Shown here in pieces: positions 52,402 to 61,444 of a stretch of 64,000 bases of DNA. The notes beneath the pieces were generated by a model. That model was not told where the DNA came from and did no database searches. It saw only the letters and a program-made list of their open reading frames with translations. Numbering within the stretch: position 1 is the first letter of the stretch; the number at the start of each line of letters is the position of its first letter. The DNA is from RYN-230 sp963770535. Its GTDB lineage: Bacteria; Actinomycetota; Actinomycetes; Streptosporangiales; Streptosporangiaceae. The stretch spans positions 47,706 through 111,705 of the forward strand of contig CAVYPZ010000002.1 in the NCBI GenBank assembly GCA_963770535.1, read 5' to 3'. The position numbers and the translations under genes are program-made.

Positions 52402-53106
52402 GCCCAGCAGTTCCTCCCGGGCCCGGTCTTCCGGGAGGTCGGAATAGCGCACGCGGCGGGCGAACACCGCCGAGATCCGGGCGGCCACGTCCGCGTAGCT
52501 GAGGGACTCCGGGCCGGTCAGCGTGAACACCCGGGCCTCGTCGCCGGGCGCGGGGGCCGGGCCGGTCAGCGCCTGGGCGGCCACGTCGGCCACGTCCGCG
52601 GCGGCCACGAAGCCCACATGGCCGTGGCCGGCCGGGGCGTACAGCGATGCTTCCTGGCGGATGGCCTGCGCGGCCGGCAGCAGTATCTCCATGAACGGCG
52701 CGGGGGCCAGGTAGCTGGCCGGCAGGCCGGTCGCATCCAGGTGCCGGGCGATCTCGCGGTGACTGCGCATGAAGCGCACGTCGCAGCCGGGGTCGGCGAA
52801 ACCGTCGGCGGCCATCTTCACCACATGCGGCCCGTGGCCCGCCGCGACCAGCGCGTCGATGAAGATGATCTCCAGTTCGGCCTGCTCCTCGCTGGACGGG
52901 CTGAGCAGGAAGACCCGGTCGAAGGCCTGCAGCGCCTCCGCGGCGGGCGGCTCGTCGAGCGTGCCGACCAGGTTCTCGCCCGGGCCGGGCAGGTCGAGGC
53001 CCTTGGCCTCCACCCGCACCATCGCGACCGCCTCGGCCCGGACGTCAGCCAGCGCCTCCAGCAGGCGGTAACCCACTCTTCCGGTCGCTCCGGTCACCAG
53101 GATCAC
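52207..53106 (-). CDS. NmrA-like/atypical SDR NAD(P)-binding protein
   Basis: A 299-residue protein with the Rossmann motif VILVTGATGRVGYRLLEALA, FDRVFLLSPSSEEQAELEII, VKMAADGFADPGCDVRFMRS and LPASYLAPAPFMEILLP, as in NmrA-like and QOR2-type reductases. No YxxxK catalytic pair is seen in place, typical of NmrA-like sensors or reductases. The GTG at 53106 has GGAGGAGG just upstream; a longer frame upstream has poor coding character. Confidence 0.85.
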   Translation of the reverse strand: MILVTGATGRVGYRLLEALADVRAEAVAMVRVEAKGLDLPGPGENLVGTLDEPPAAEALQAFDRVFLLSPSSEEQAELEIIFIDALVAAGHGPHVVKMAADGFADPGCDVRFMRSHREIARHLDATGLPASYLAPAPFMEILLPAAQAIRQEASLYAPAGHGHVGFVAAADVADVAAQALTGPAPAPGDEARVFTLTGPESLSYADVAARISAVFARRVRYSDLPEDRAREELLGSGMAPWDAEGMLELFAWIRAGGAGQLTSHVRDVTHHAPRGLADWLEGARATFLEPPLDDPPRTY

Positions 53107-53190
53107 GGGCCGCCTCCTCCTGCGCTGTCTTAAGGGCACCTTACGGGAGCCCCACCTGGGTGCGCCGGGCGCGTCCCCGACGTACGTTGG

Positions 53191-54446
53191 TTGCGTGGCA
53201 GAAGCGGTGATGCGGCGCTGCCGGTGAGACTGCCGCGCGTGCGGGGGCCGAGCCGGGCTGCCTGGCGCAGGTGGTCAGTCGTGGCGGGCGGGACCGCCCT
53301 CCTGTGCGCGCTCCCGGCGGTGATCGCGGCGCTCCCGGTGCCTGCCTCCCCGATCAGCGCGCCGGCCCTGCGGGCCCGGATCCTGGCCTCGGCGGGCGTG
53401 CCCTACCAGGGATACGCCGAGAGCACCGTGAACCTGGGCCTGCCGGAACTTCCCGACCTGCACAACGTCAGCCAGCTGCTGGACGGCACCACCGACCAGT
53501 ACGCCTGGTACTACTCCCCGGCTTACTGGCGGGCCGACGACGTGACCGGGACGGGGGAGAGCGACACCTATGCCGACGGCGGGGTGACGTACCTGTGGAA
53601 CTACGGGACCAACCTGCTCACCCAGGTCACCGGCGCGGAGCCGGTCCGGCTGCCGCGGGCCCCCGACCTGCTCCCGCCCGCGCTGGCCCGGCGGCTGCTG
53701 GACACCGCGGGCCGCGCGGACCAGATCACGCGGCTGCCCGCCCGCCGGATCGCCGGGGTGGATGCGGCCGGCCTGCGGCTCGTCCCCGCTGGGGGCGATA
53801 CCACGATTGGCATGGTGGAGATCTGGGCCGACCCGGCCAGCGGGCTCCCCGTCGCAGTGCAGATCTCCGGCCGTGGCGCGGCGGCGCCCGTGCTGGTCAG
53901 CACGTTCCTCGAGCTGAGCCGGGCCCGGCCAGGCCTCGCCGCGGTCCTTCCGCACCCGGCGCCCGGCGTCGGGCTCACCACGACCCGGCTGCCGGACGTG
54001 GACGGCGTGCTGAACGGTGACGGTGACGGCGACCACGACGGCACCCCGTTCCCGCCCCGGCTGGGAGGCCTGCGCCACGTGGCTCTCCCGGGCAGCCCGC
54101 CGGGCATAGCGGTCTACGGCACGGGGTTCTCCCGGTTCGTGCTGCTCCCCCTGCCCCGGGGCGTCGGCACGGATGCGCTCAACGCCGCGATCCAGGCCGG
54201 GGCGGACAGCGTGACGCTCCCGGGAGCCGGCGGGGAGCAGGCGGCGGGGGGCCCGCCGGCGGGGGAGCAGGTGCCGCGCCGGCCAGCGCGCTGATCCGCA
54301 CGCCGCTGCTGTCCGTTCTGATGGTGAGGGCCGGGTTCCATCATGCCGTGTTCCTGTTCACCGGCGCGGTGACCCCGGCGGTGCTGGAGAACTCGGCCAG
54401 CGACCTGGTCACCAGGCTGTCGCACAGGATGAGGTTCCCCCGGTGA
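53191..54446 (+). CDS. RseB/MucB-like exported protein, frame broken near the end
   Basis: A signal-anchored protein (VVAGGTALLCALPAVIAALP) with an RseB/LolA-like extracellular fold: GYAESTVNLGLPELPDL, WYYSPAYWRADDVTG, YLWNYGTNLLTQVTG, IAGVDAAGLRLVPAGG. The frame from 53191 stops at 54294 after a nonsense-like tail. The frame shifted by one missing base (G-runs at 54246-54270) continues SALIRTPLLSVLMVRAG, HHAVFLFTGAVTPAVLENSA and stops at 54446, overlapping the ABC ATPase GTG (GTGA). The repaired product is about 418 residues. Encoded before an ABC exporter, as in many actinobacteria; possibly a lipid or stress sensor. TTG start uncertain. Confidence 0.75.
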
Positions 54447-55366
54447 TCGTTACGCGCGGTCTCACCAAGCGTTACGGGCCCCTGCTCGTGGTGGACCAGG
54501 TGGACCTGGACGTCCGGGAGGGTGACCGGTACGGGTTCCTCGGGCCCAACGGCTCCGGGAAGACCACCGTGGTCCGGATGCTGCTGGGCCTGGTCTACGC
54601 GACCAGCGGCGAGATCACGGTGCTGGGCCAGCCGGTGCCGAAACGGGCCGCCGAGGTGCTGCCCTCGATCGGCTCGCTGGTGGAGGGGCCCTCCGCGTAC
54701 GGCCACCTGTCCGGCCGGGCCAACCTGGCCCTGATCGACGCGGCCGGCAAGTCCGGGAGCCGCCGGACCCGGCGCAGCCGGATCGCCGCCACCCTGGACC
54801 GGGTCGGCCTGGGCGGCATCGACAATCGCCCGGTCAAGAGGTACTCCCTCGGCATGCGCCAGCGGCTCGGCCTGGCCGCCGCCCTGCTGCGTACCCCGAG
54901 GCTGCTCATCCTCGACGAGCCGACCAACGGCCTGGACCCGCAGGGCATCCGGGAGATCCGCGATCTGCTGATCGAGCTGAACGCGGCCGGCACCACGGTC
55001 TTCCTGTCCAGCCACCAGCTCAGCGAGGTCGAGCAGCTCTGCACCCGGGTCGGGATCGTGGACCGCGGCCGGCTCGTCCGGCAGGACGACCTGGATACGC
55101 TGCGCGCGCTGACCGGGCGGTCGATCGTCCGTACCCCCGATACCGACCGGGCCCGTGAGGTGCTGGACGGCCAGATCGAGCTCGCGCAGGCCGGCCGGCT
55201 GATCATCGCGGACCCGGACACCGCCGCGCTCAACTCGCGCCTCGTCGCCCACGGGGTGCGGGTCACCGAGATCGCCGCGGAGCGGCGGTCGCTGGAGGAC
55301 GTGGTGCTGTCGGTCACCGGCTCAGGCTCGGACCGTGTTGACGTGATCGGCGGTGATGGCCGGTGA
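54443..55366 (+). CDS. ABC-2 type exporter, ATP-binding protein
   Basis: A 307-residue CcmA-type ATPase. Walker A GFLGPNGSGKTTVVRMLLGL, signature KRYSLGMRQRLGLAAALL, Walker B LLILDEPTNGLDPQGI, and switch His in LSSHQLSEVEQL. C-terminal accessory domain as in drug/lantibiotic exporters. The GTG start overlaps the end of the RseB-like gene, and the stop overlaps the permease start, so the three genes are one coupled operon. Confidence 0.93.
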   Translation: MIVTRGLTKRYGPLLVVDQVDLDVREGDRYGFLGPNGSGKTTVVRMLLGLVYATSGEITVLGQPVPKRAAEVLPSIGSLVEGPSAYGHLSGRANLALIDAAGKSGSRRTRRSRIAATLDRVGLGGIDNRPVKRYSLGMRQRLGLAAALLRTPRLLILDEPTNGLDPQGIREIRDLLIELNAAGTTVFLSSHQLSEVEQLCTRVGIVDRGRLVRQDDLDTLRALTGRSIVRTPDTDRAREVLDGQIELAQAGRLIIADPDTAALNSRLVAHGVRVTEIAAERRSLEDVVLSVTGSGSDRVDVIGGDGR

Positions 55367-56208
55367 TCCGCGTCGAGCTGGTGAAGCTGGCGCGCCGGCC
55401 GCGCAGCTGGGTGAGCCTCGCGCTGCTCTGCGGCCTGCCCGTGCTCGTGGCGGTGTTCGTCGCGGTCACCCATCTGGCGCCGCCGCCGGGCCAGGGCCCG
55501 GCGCTGCTGTCCGCGGTGCTGTCCAGCGGGTCGCTGTACCCGGCCGCGGCGCTGGCGATCGTGCTGCCCATCTTCCTGCCGGTGGCGGTCGCGGTGGTGG
55601 CCGGCGACTCCATCGCCGGCGAGGCCGGCTCGGGCACGCTGCGCTACCTGCTGGCCCGGCCGGTGGGGCGGACCAGGCTGCTGGGCGCCAAGCTGATCGC
55701 GCTCATCGTCTTCACGCTGTCCGCGGTGATCCTGGTCGCGGTGACCGCCTACCTGACCGGGATCGCGCTGTTCGGCGCCAAGCCGGTGGCCGCGACGCCC
55801 GGGGGACTGACCACCTCGAACATCGCGGCGACCTCGCTGTCCGGCAGCGGGCTGACGCCGGCGGAGATCACGCTGCGGACGCTCGGGGCGGTCGCCTTCA
55901 TCGCGGTGTCGATGCTGGGCGTGGGCGCGATCGCGCTGTTCCTGTCCACCATCACCGACTCGGCCCTCGGTGCCGCCCTGGGGGCGCTGGCCGCCCTGAT
56001 CACCAGCGAGGTGCTGGTTACGCTCAACGCCGCCTCGGCGGTCAGCCCCTATCTGCCCACCCGGTACTGGCTGGCCTGGATCGACTTCTTCCGCGACCCC
56101 ATCGTCTGGCGGAACATCGAGCGCGGCTTCGCGGTGCAGGGCGTGTACGTGCTGGTGTTCCTCGCCGCGTCCTGGGCGCACTTCGCCACCAAGGACATCA
56201 CCAGCTGA
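55363..56208 (+). CDS. ABC-2 type exporter, permease
   Basis: A 281-residue membrane subunit with six hydrophobic segments. The first (WVSLALLCGLPVLVAVFVAV) is followed by a large loop, then VVAGDSIAGEAGSGTLRYLL, the conserved cytosolic ABC-2 signature, and ARPVGRTRLLGAKLIALIVF. Exported substrate unknown. Overlaps the ATPase gene by four bases. Followed by a shared terminator hairpin. Confidence 0.9.
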   Translation: MIRVELVKLARRPRSWVSLALLCGLPVLVAVFVAVTHLAPPPGQGPALLSAVLSSGSLYPAAALAIVLPIFLPVAVAVVAGDSIAGEAGSGTLRYLLARPVGRTRLLGAKLIALIVFTLSAVILVAVTAYLTGIALFGAKPVAATPGGLTTSNIAATSLSGSGLTPAEITLRTLGAVAFIAVSMLGVGAIALFLSTITDSALGAALGALAALITSEVLVTLNAASAVSPYLPTRYWLAWIDFFRDPIVWRNIERGFAVQGVYVLVFLAASWAHFATKDITS

Positions 56209-56245
56209 GCCCGGTCCGGGCCTGCCAGCCCGGGGCCCGGCTCAG
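56206..56245. terminator. Hairpin between ABC permease and GGDEF gene
   Basis: Imperfect 15-base arms (gagcccggtccgggc / gcccggggcccggctc) with a six-base loop, spanning the stops of both convergent genes. Confidence 0.7.
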
Positions 56246-57510
56246 CCGGCGCTGGCGGACAGCGCGCACACCCGGTTCCGGCCCGCCTCCTTGGCCCGGT
56301 ACAGGGCATGGTCGGCGGCGGCCAGCAGCTCGTCCAGGTCGCGGCGGGACGAACCGAGGGCGGCCACGCCGATGGAGATCGTGACCTGGCTGCCCGCGCC
56401 GCCGGCCACGGGGGTGACGATCCGGGAGATCTTCTCGCGCAGCCGCTCGGCGATCTGCCGGGCCTCCGCCACGTCGGTGCCGGGCAGCAGGATGCAGAAC
56501 TCCTCACCGCCGAACCGGCCGGTGAGGTCGCCGTCACGCAGCAGCGAGTTCAGGGTGCTGGCCACGGTGGCCAGCACGGCGTCCCCGGCCAGGTGACCGA
56601 AGCTGTCGTTGACGTGCTTGAAGTGATCGATGTCGGCGATGGCCACGGACAGCGGTGCCCGGGCCCTGGCCGCCCGTGCGGTCTCCAGCCGGGCTTCCCG
56701 CAGCCAGGTCCCGACGTTGAGCAGCCCCGTCTTGGCGTCGATGCGGGACGCGTCAACCAGCTGGGCGTGCCGGAAGGATCGGTGCAGCAGGGCCACCAGC
56801 GGGAGCGCGCCGAGCGACAGGAACGGGCTGGGGATGACGGCGCGGGCGACCATGATGCCGACCGACAGCTCGGCCGCGTCGTGGAACAGGGGCTCGCGCG
56901 AGAACAGGTTCTCCCGCACGCTGGCACCCGGGTCAGCCCCCTTGACCGCGGTCATCACCAGGACCTTGTTGACCGCGGACTTCAGCACGCCGCACGAGGC
57001 CGCGGCCAGCGTCCAGGCCAGCACCCGGGCCTGGGGGCCGGGAGCGGCCGCGACGGCGAGCGGCGCGATCACATGGAACACCGCCGAGGCCGCGCCGTAC
57101 GACAGGCCGACCGCCGCGGCCGTGAACACCCGGCGGTGCACCAGCGTGGCCCGCACGCGCCACTGCACCAGCGCCATCCGCGGGATCGGGACCAGGAGCG
57201 CGTAGAGCGGGGGCAGCAGGAGGGCGAGCGGAAGCTCCCAGATCGCGTGCACGTCCTTGACCAGCCCCGCCGGCTCGCCGGCCAGACGGGTCAGCTCCAC
57301 CGTCAGCAGGTTGCAGGCGAGCAGGACCCCCGCGAGCTCCAGGTCGGCGCCGTGGACCCGGGTGGACGCGGCACACAGCCCGATGACCGCGAGGTCCGCG
57401 GCGATCACGGCCGCGATGAAAGCCCGTAACCAGCCGGGAAGGGCCCCGGTCTGCCACCGGTGACGGTAAGCGATAATCCGATTTCTCACTGTAATGGCAT
57501 TACCGCCCAT
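56242..57510 (-). CDS. Membrane diguanylate cyclase (GGDEF domain)
   Basis: A 422-residue protein predicted to make c-di-GMP. Residues 25-240 hold about six membrane helices (for example AFIAAVIAADLAVIGLCAAS and ELPLALLLPPLYALLVPIPR). The GGDEF domain begins at DAKTGLLNVGTWLREARLE, with AIADIDHFKHVNDSFGHLAG, the active site GRFGGEEFCILLPG and, five residues before it, RDGD, an intact RxxD inhibitory site. No EAL domain. Membrane region resembles MASE-like sensors of actinobacteria. In Streptomyces c-di-GMP acts through BldD on development, which fits with bldC in the same window. Confidence 0.92.
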   Translation of the reverse strand: MGGNAITVRNRIIAYRHRWQTGALPGWLRAFIAAVIAADLAVIGLCAASTRVHGADLELAGVLLACNLLTVELTRLAGEPAGLVKDVHAIWELPLALLLPPLYALLVPIPRMALVQWRVRATLVHRRVFTAAAVGLSYGAASAVFHVIAPLAVAAAPGPQARVLAWTLAAASCGVLKSAVNKVLVMTAVKGADPGASVRENLFSREPLFHDAAELSVGIMVARAVIPSPFLSLGALPLVALLHRSFRHAQLVDASRIDAKTGLLNVGTWLREARLETARAARARAPLSVAIADIDHFKHVNDSFGHLAGDAVLATVASTLNSLLRDGDLTGRFGGEEFCILLPGTDVAEARQIAERLREKISRIVTPVAGGAGSQVTISIGVAALGSSRRDLDELLAAADHALYRAKEAGRNRVCALSASAG

Positions 57511-57912
57511 TTGTTACGCTCTGGGCATATGGATCTGAACTCCTAGCCGGGTGACTTCCGTGAAGGAGGAGGTGGCTGGCATGCGCGGCGAAGGCTGGAC
57601 ATAACGGCAGGCCGGTAATGGCGGGGACGCCGCGGTTCGCTAGCCACACGCGTGCCCCGCCGTATCGCGCACCGCAGGCTCCCCCGGATGTATCCCTTAA
57701 TAAGGTAATGAACGTTGGCGGATATGTCACCAGCCGGAACCGTCTGTGCTGGTCGTTTTACGACGACTCGTCCTGATATTACTTTGAAGTGCGGAGGAGT
57801 TCCTGGTTCCTGAATGGCCGTCCGGGTGTCCCGGCCGGCGGCCAGGAGCCGGCGGGCAGGGAGCCGGCGGCCAGAGCCGGCGGCAGGAGCCGGCTCCCTG
57901 GCCGCGCCGCCG
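57511..57912. other. 402-bp region without a convincing gene
   Basis: Relatively AT-rich in the middle (57680-57790). It holds a possible 7-codon open frame with a strong GGAGGAGG site (ATG 57580, MRGEGWT), the likely GGDEF promoter near 57511-57540, and a run of ggagccggcgg-like repeats (57838-57897) just beyond the end of the HxlR-like gene. No RNA gene recognised. Confidence 0.45.
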
Positions 57913-58266
57913 CTACCGAGCCCCCGGGCCTGCCGCCCCGCGCGGGGCTGGCGCGTTCGCCGCGAACCAGGCGTCCAGCGAGTCCAGTTCCGCGACAAGC
58001 CGGCGGGCGAACTCGGTCGCCCAGTAGTGCGTCTCGCGCGGGAACCGCCGGACCTCACGGCGGCTCACGTAGCCGGCATCCTCGAGATGACGCAGCCGGT
58101 CGCGCATGACCTTCCAGGTGAGCCGGTGCCCGTCACTGGCCTGCTCGTTGATCGCGTCCAGCAGATCGGTGGGCCTGGTGTCCCCCTCGGCCAGATTGGC
58201 CAGAATGGCCAGATCCCACCGTCCCCTGATGCTGGCCAGGAAGCGCATGAAGTGCTGCCAGTTCAC
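57913..58266 (-). CDS. HxlR-type winged-helix regulator
   Basis: A 117-residue DNA-binding protein. IRGRWDLAILANLAEGDTRP, LLDAINEQASDGHRLTWKVM, RDRLRHLEDAGYVSRREVRR and the wing FPRETHYWATEFARRLVAEL are the HxlR layout, though the usual N-terminal Cys sensor is missing. GTG start. Divergent from the XRE regulator gene across 253 bp, which probably carries both promoters. Confidence 0.82.
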   Translation of the reverse strand: MNWQHFMRFLASIRGRWDLAILANLAEGDTRPTDLLDAINEQASDGHRLTWKVMRDRLRHLEDAGYVSRREVRRFPRETHYWATEFARRLVAELDSLDAWFAANAPAPRGAAGPGAR

Positions 58267-58519
58267 CGCGGGCCTCCGGCCGGCCTGTGCCGTATTCCGC
58301 GGGACGATCTCCGGCTAGCCCCGCCTGCACGGTCACGCCACCGGCCGGTAGTGTGACGGCGGGCGCGGCCCGGCAATTCCGGTGGCCGGCCAGGAAAAGG
58401 ATCATCGCGAGGCTGGGAGCAATTCATAGTTGTCCAGGAAAACATAGCTGCCGGGGGCAGGCCGGAACTGTGAGTTCCCATCACGCTGCGGGCACGGGCA
58501 GGTACCTTGCCCGGGGACA

Positions 58520-59350
58520 GTGAGTACCGCGATGGCGGACCCGGCTGAGGCCGCGTGGCGAAGGCGGAATGAGCTCAGCGACCTCCTGCTGAGCTGCAGG
58601 TCGAAGATGGTCAGGCGGGACGGGGACGGCCAGGAGAGGAGCCTGCGGCAGCAGGATGTCGCGGACCTCGTCGGCATCAGTGCCCGGTACTACGCCTCGT
58701 TCGAGCGCGGCGAGATCGCTAAACCCGGCGCCCGCCTCGTCGAGTCCGTGGCCGCTGCGCTGCACATGAACGAGGCCCAGCGCTCCGCCCTGCACGTGCT
58801 GGCCCTGGGGCATGACCCGCCCATGCTGGCCCGGCCGGCCGGGTTCCCGGCGCACCCGCCGGTGGTCCCGCTGGCCCTGCGGGACCTGGTCCGGCGGCTG
58901 GATCCCACGCCGGCGGCCATCACCGACGAGATGTGGACCGTCCTGGCCCGCAACGCGGCGATGACCCGCTGGGTGGGGAAGTACTTCGACCAGGTGCCGC
59001 CCGATCAGCAGAACCTCATCCTGTACCTGTTCAGTGCCGAGGCCCGGCAGCTCCTGCCCGACGTGGACGCCGACCGGCAGGCGGCCGTGGCCGGGCTGAG
59101 GTACCAGTACGCGCGGAACGTCGCCAGCCCCCGGTTCGCCGCCCTGGTCGACCGCCTCCTTGCCACCGGCCAGGAGGCACGGGCCCTGTGGAAACGCCAT
59201 GACCTGGATATCCCGCGAAAGCTGTACCATTTCCGGATCCAGGCCGGGCACGGGCCGATGGCGGAGGTCAACGTGGTCTTCACGGCGCTGTCGGCGCGGC
59301 TGTCGCTCCTGGTCGCCATGCTCCCGGAAGGCTCCGCAGGTCCCGGTTAG
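58520..59350 (+). CDS. XRE-family regulator with MmyB-like ligand domain
   Basis: A 276-residue regulator. HTH: SLRQQDVADLVGISARYYAS followed by FERGEIAKPGARLVESVA. The C-terminal domain (RDLVRRLDPTPAAITDEMWT, YQYARNVASPRFAALVDRLL, FRIQAGHGPMAEVNVVFTAL) is the MmyB-like PAS-type domain, which in Streptomyces homologues binds fatty-acid-like ligands. The start may be GTG 58520 or ATG 58532. Target genes unknown; such regulators often control a divergent oxidoreductase, here an HxlR gene instead. Confidence 0.88.
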   Translation: MSTAMADPAEAAWRRRNELSDLLLSCRSKMVRRDGDGQERSLRQQDVADLVGISARYYASFERGEIAKPGARLVESVAAALHMNEAQRSALHVLALGHDPPMLARPAGFPAHPPVVPLALRDLVRRLDPTPAAITDEMWTVLARNAAMTRWVGKYFDQVPPDQQNLILYLFSAEARQLLPDVDADRQAAVAGLRYQYARNVASPRFAALVDRLLATGQEARALWKRHDLDIPRKLYHFRIQAGHGPMAEVNVVFTALSARLSLLVAMLPEGSAGPG

Positions 59351-59410
59351 CGCGCCGGGCAGTGCGGGTGGTCCCGTGCGCATCACCGGCCAGGAGGCCT
59401 AAGGGGATGT

Positions 59411-60223
59411 CTAGCCGCAGTCCGATGCGGTCGGCGCGTGGACCGGCCCGGAACCCAGGGCCTGCAGCACCATGGCGGTAACGGCCGGGCTGGTCGGCAG
59501 CTGGGAGTGGCTGATCTGCACGGCCGGGCAGACCGACTGGATGGGCACGTTGAGCGCCCCGGCCAGCCGCGCGGAGTCCGGCGGGGTGACAGTCCTGTCG
59601 TCGGTGCTCCACAGCGACAGCCAGCGTGGCCGGGCCGGCACCGCGGTGGCGTTCAGGCGGCTGAGCAGCCTGCTGCCCGGTACCAGCTGCTGGCACGCGG
59701 CCGGGCACGCGCCGGGCACGAACGCCTCGGCCGCCGAGGCCAGCTGGGCGCCGTGGAACGGGGAGCCCAGCGTGACGACCCGCCGGGCCTTGTGCGTGCC
59801 CCCGTCGTCGCGGGCCCACAGCAGGGCGGTAACCCCGCCCGCCGAGTAGCCGATCACGTCCACCGACGGCGCACCGCCGCGCAGGGCCCGGTTGACCGCG
59901 CTATTCAGCACGCCGGCGTCGGCGATCAGGCTGCCGGTGCCGTTGCCCGGCAGGTGCAGCACGGTCGCTTGCCGCCCGGCCGCCCGGATACGGCGCGCCA
60001 GCACCGACAGCGATCCCGTGCTCCCCCCGTACCCGGGCACCAGCAGCACCGGCCCGGGACGGTCCTGCGCCGGCTGGCCCGCCGCCGGGGGAGCGGCGCG
60101 GGCCCCGCCGCCGGAGACCAGCGCGGCGACCACGGCCACCACCACGAGCACGGCGGCCACCCCGGCCACGCCGGCCATGAACAGGCGGCGGCGCGGGGAG
60201 AGCCGGCCGAGGAATGAGGTCAT
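59411..60223 (-). CDS. Secreted alpha/beta-hydrolase (lipase-like)
   Basis: A 270-residue exported hydrolase. Signal/anchor helix (FMAGVAGVAAVLVVVAVVAA), oxyanion region VLLVPGYGGSTGSL, nucleophile in VDVIGYSAGGVTALLWA (GYSAG), VTLGSPFHGA, acid in LSLWSTDDRTVTPPDSA and late His in VQISHSQLPTSP. A Cys pair (GACPAACQQL) may form a disulfide. This is the pattern of Streptomyces-type extracellular lipases. The 100 bp upstream carries ggcggtggtgcccgtg-like imperfect repeats. Confidence 0.88.
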   Translation of the reverse strand: MTSFLGRLSPRRRLFMAGVAGVAAVLVVVAVVAALVSGGGARAAPPAAGQPAQDRPGPVLLVPGYGGSTGSLSVLARRIRAAGRQATVLHLPGNGTGSLIADAGVLNSAVNRALRGGAPSVDVIGYSAGGVTALLWARDDGGTHKARRVVTLGSPFHGAQLASAAEAFVPGACPAACQQLVPGSRLLSRLNATAVPARPRWLSLWSTDDRTVTPPDSARLAGALNVPIQSVCPAVQISHSQLPTSPAVTAMVLQALGSGPVHAPTASDCG

Positions 60224-60326
60224 CGGGGGACCCCGGGCAGGCTGACCACGCCTGTGGCGGTGGTGCCCGTGGTGGCGGTGCCCGTGGCAGTGGTGCCTAT
60301 GGTGACGGCGCCCATCCTGGTAAGGG

Positions 60327-61010
60327 TCACGGACTCCCCATGATGTGCCGGTAGGTGCCCGCCGCCGCGGCCGCGGGATCGCCCGCCCGGAGCGCGGCCA
60401 GGATCTCGTCGTGCTGGCGGGCGGGCTCCGTGTGCGTGCGCGCGACTCTGGGTCCGCCGTGCAGGGAAGCCCACAGCAGCCGCATCATCGACAGCAGCAG
60501 CGGACTGCGGGCGTACTCATACACGGTGAAATGAAACTCCCGGTTCAGGCCCGCGTACTGCGGGCCGTCCTGCCCGCCGGGCCCGGCGGCGAGCGCGCGC
60601 ATCTGGTCGTTCAGCTCTTCCAGCCGGGCCAGGCCGGCCGCGTCAATCTTGCGCGCGGCCAGCGACGCGCCGAGCGACTCCAGTGCCGCCCGGATCTGGA
60701 AGTTCTCGTCAACCGGGCCATCATCCGGCTCCACCACGGTGAACCCGCGGTGCGTGTCGCCGATCACCAGGCCCTCGGACTCCAGCCGCCGCATCGCCTC
60801 GCGCACCGGCGTCTGGCTGACCTGGAACCGCTGGGCCAGGTCGCGCTGCCGCAACTGCTCGCCGGCGGCCAGCTCCCCGGTAACGATCTGCTCCCGGATC
60901 AGCGCCGCGACCATGTCCGTCTTGCTCACGTAGCCGGGCCTGGCGGCGGCCGGGCCCGCGCCGCACTCGGCTGCCCGCACTCCGGCTGCCCGCACTCCGG
61001 CTGCCCGCAC
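60327..61010 (-). CDS. GntR/FadR-family regulator (FCD domain), start uncertain
   Basis: A roughly 200-residue regulator: winged HTH (KTDMVAALIREQIVTGELAA, LRQRDLAQRFQVSQTPVREA, MRRLESEGLVIGDTHRGFTV) and a helical FCD ligand domain (RAALESLGASLAARKI, EFHFTVYEYARSPLLLSMMR, RQHDEILAALRAGD). The best ribosome-binding site (GGAGG, six bases before ATG 61068) is out of frame with the protein across the 15-bp repeats. In-frame candidates are GTG codons, one in each repeat, or the GTG of VSKTDM. Divergent from the CoxG/NCS1 operon with two matching operators between, so a local repressor of that operon. Confidence 0.85.
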   Translation of the reverse strand: MRAAGVRAAGVRAAECGAGPAAARPGYVSKTDMVAALIREQIVTGELAAGEQLRQRDLAQRFQVSQTPVREAMRRLESEGLVIGDTHRGFTVVEPDDGPVDENFQIRAALESLGASLAARKIDAAGLARLEELNDQMRALAAGPGGQDGPQYAGLNREFHFTVYEYARSPLLLSMMRLLWASLHGGPRVARTHTEPARQHDEILAALRAGDPAAAAAGTYRHIMGSP

Positions 61011-61028
61011 TCCGGCTGCCCGCGCTCC
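60969..61028 (-). repeat. Four-copy 15-bp repeat at the start of the GntR gene
   Basis: Plus-strand unit ggctgcccgcactcc four times (last with one change). On the minus strand each unit holds a GTG in the regulator's frame. A fifth, one-base-shorter partial unit follows at the downstream end. Confidence 0.9.
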
Positions 61029-61179
61029 GGGTGCCGATGGCCGGCATGCCCGCGCTGGCCGTGGTCATGTGCCGCCTCCGTTCGTGACCAGTTCCGGCAC
61101 GCAGGCCGGGGGAGCGGCAGGCACGCCGGGGGAGCGGCAGGCGCGCCCGGCCAGTCCCGCACCGGGGGAGCCACTCGGA

Positions 61180-61189
61180 TTTGGTATAC
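61180..61189. promoter_or_regulatory. GntR-type operator O1
   Basis: TGGTATACCA, a perfect 10-bp dyad in the context ATTTGGTATACCAT, 112 bases before the regulator's best start signal. FadR/FCD-type regulators bind dyads of this kind. The same 14-base word recurs at O2. Confidence 0.8.
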
Positions 61190-61290
61190 CATATGTCCGG
61201 GACGCGTGGCGGGCAGTGAGCGGGCCGTAATATCCGGCCTGCTCCCGGGGTGTGACGCGGTGATGATCGCCCGTCCCGGGTCGCGCCCAC

Positions 61291-61387
61291 ACGGCCGGCC
61301 CGGGACCATACGGCCGGCCCCGGGACCATACGGCCGGCCCGGGACCGAACGGCCGCCCCCGGGACCGCGCGGCCGGCCCGGGACCGC
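61291..61387. repeat. Five-copy 19-20-bp GC repeat between the operators
   Basis: Units acggccggcccgggaccat (variants with one extra C) at 61291, 61310, 61330, 61349 and 61369. Each contains GGCC and CCCGGG dyads. It separates the two operators; possibly a spacer affecting DNA looping. Confidence 0.8.
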
Positions 61388-61444
61388 GCGGGACAAACCT
61401 GCCCTATCCGGGCAGGCCACCAGCCTTCCGCCACACTGATAATT

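Noticed and set aside
54595..56181. A 528-codon minus-strand frame across the ABC exporter genes
   Set aside because: Antisense of two well-supported ABC genes; low-complexity Arg/Gln/Gly product and no start signal.
57580..57603. A seven-codon leader peptide (MRGEGWT) with a strong ribosome site
   Set aside because: No regulated gene follows on the same strand within reasonable distance; kept only as a note in the intergenic entry.
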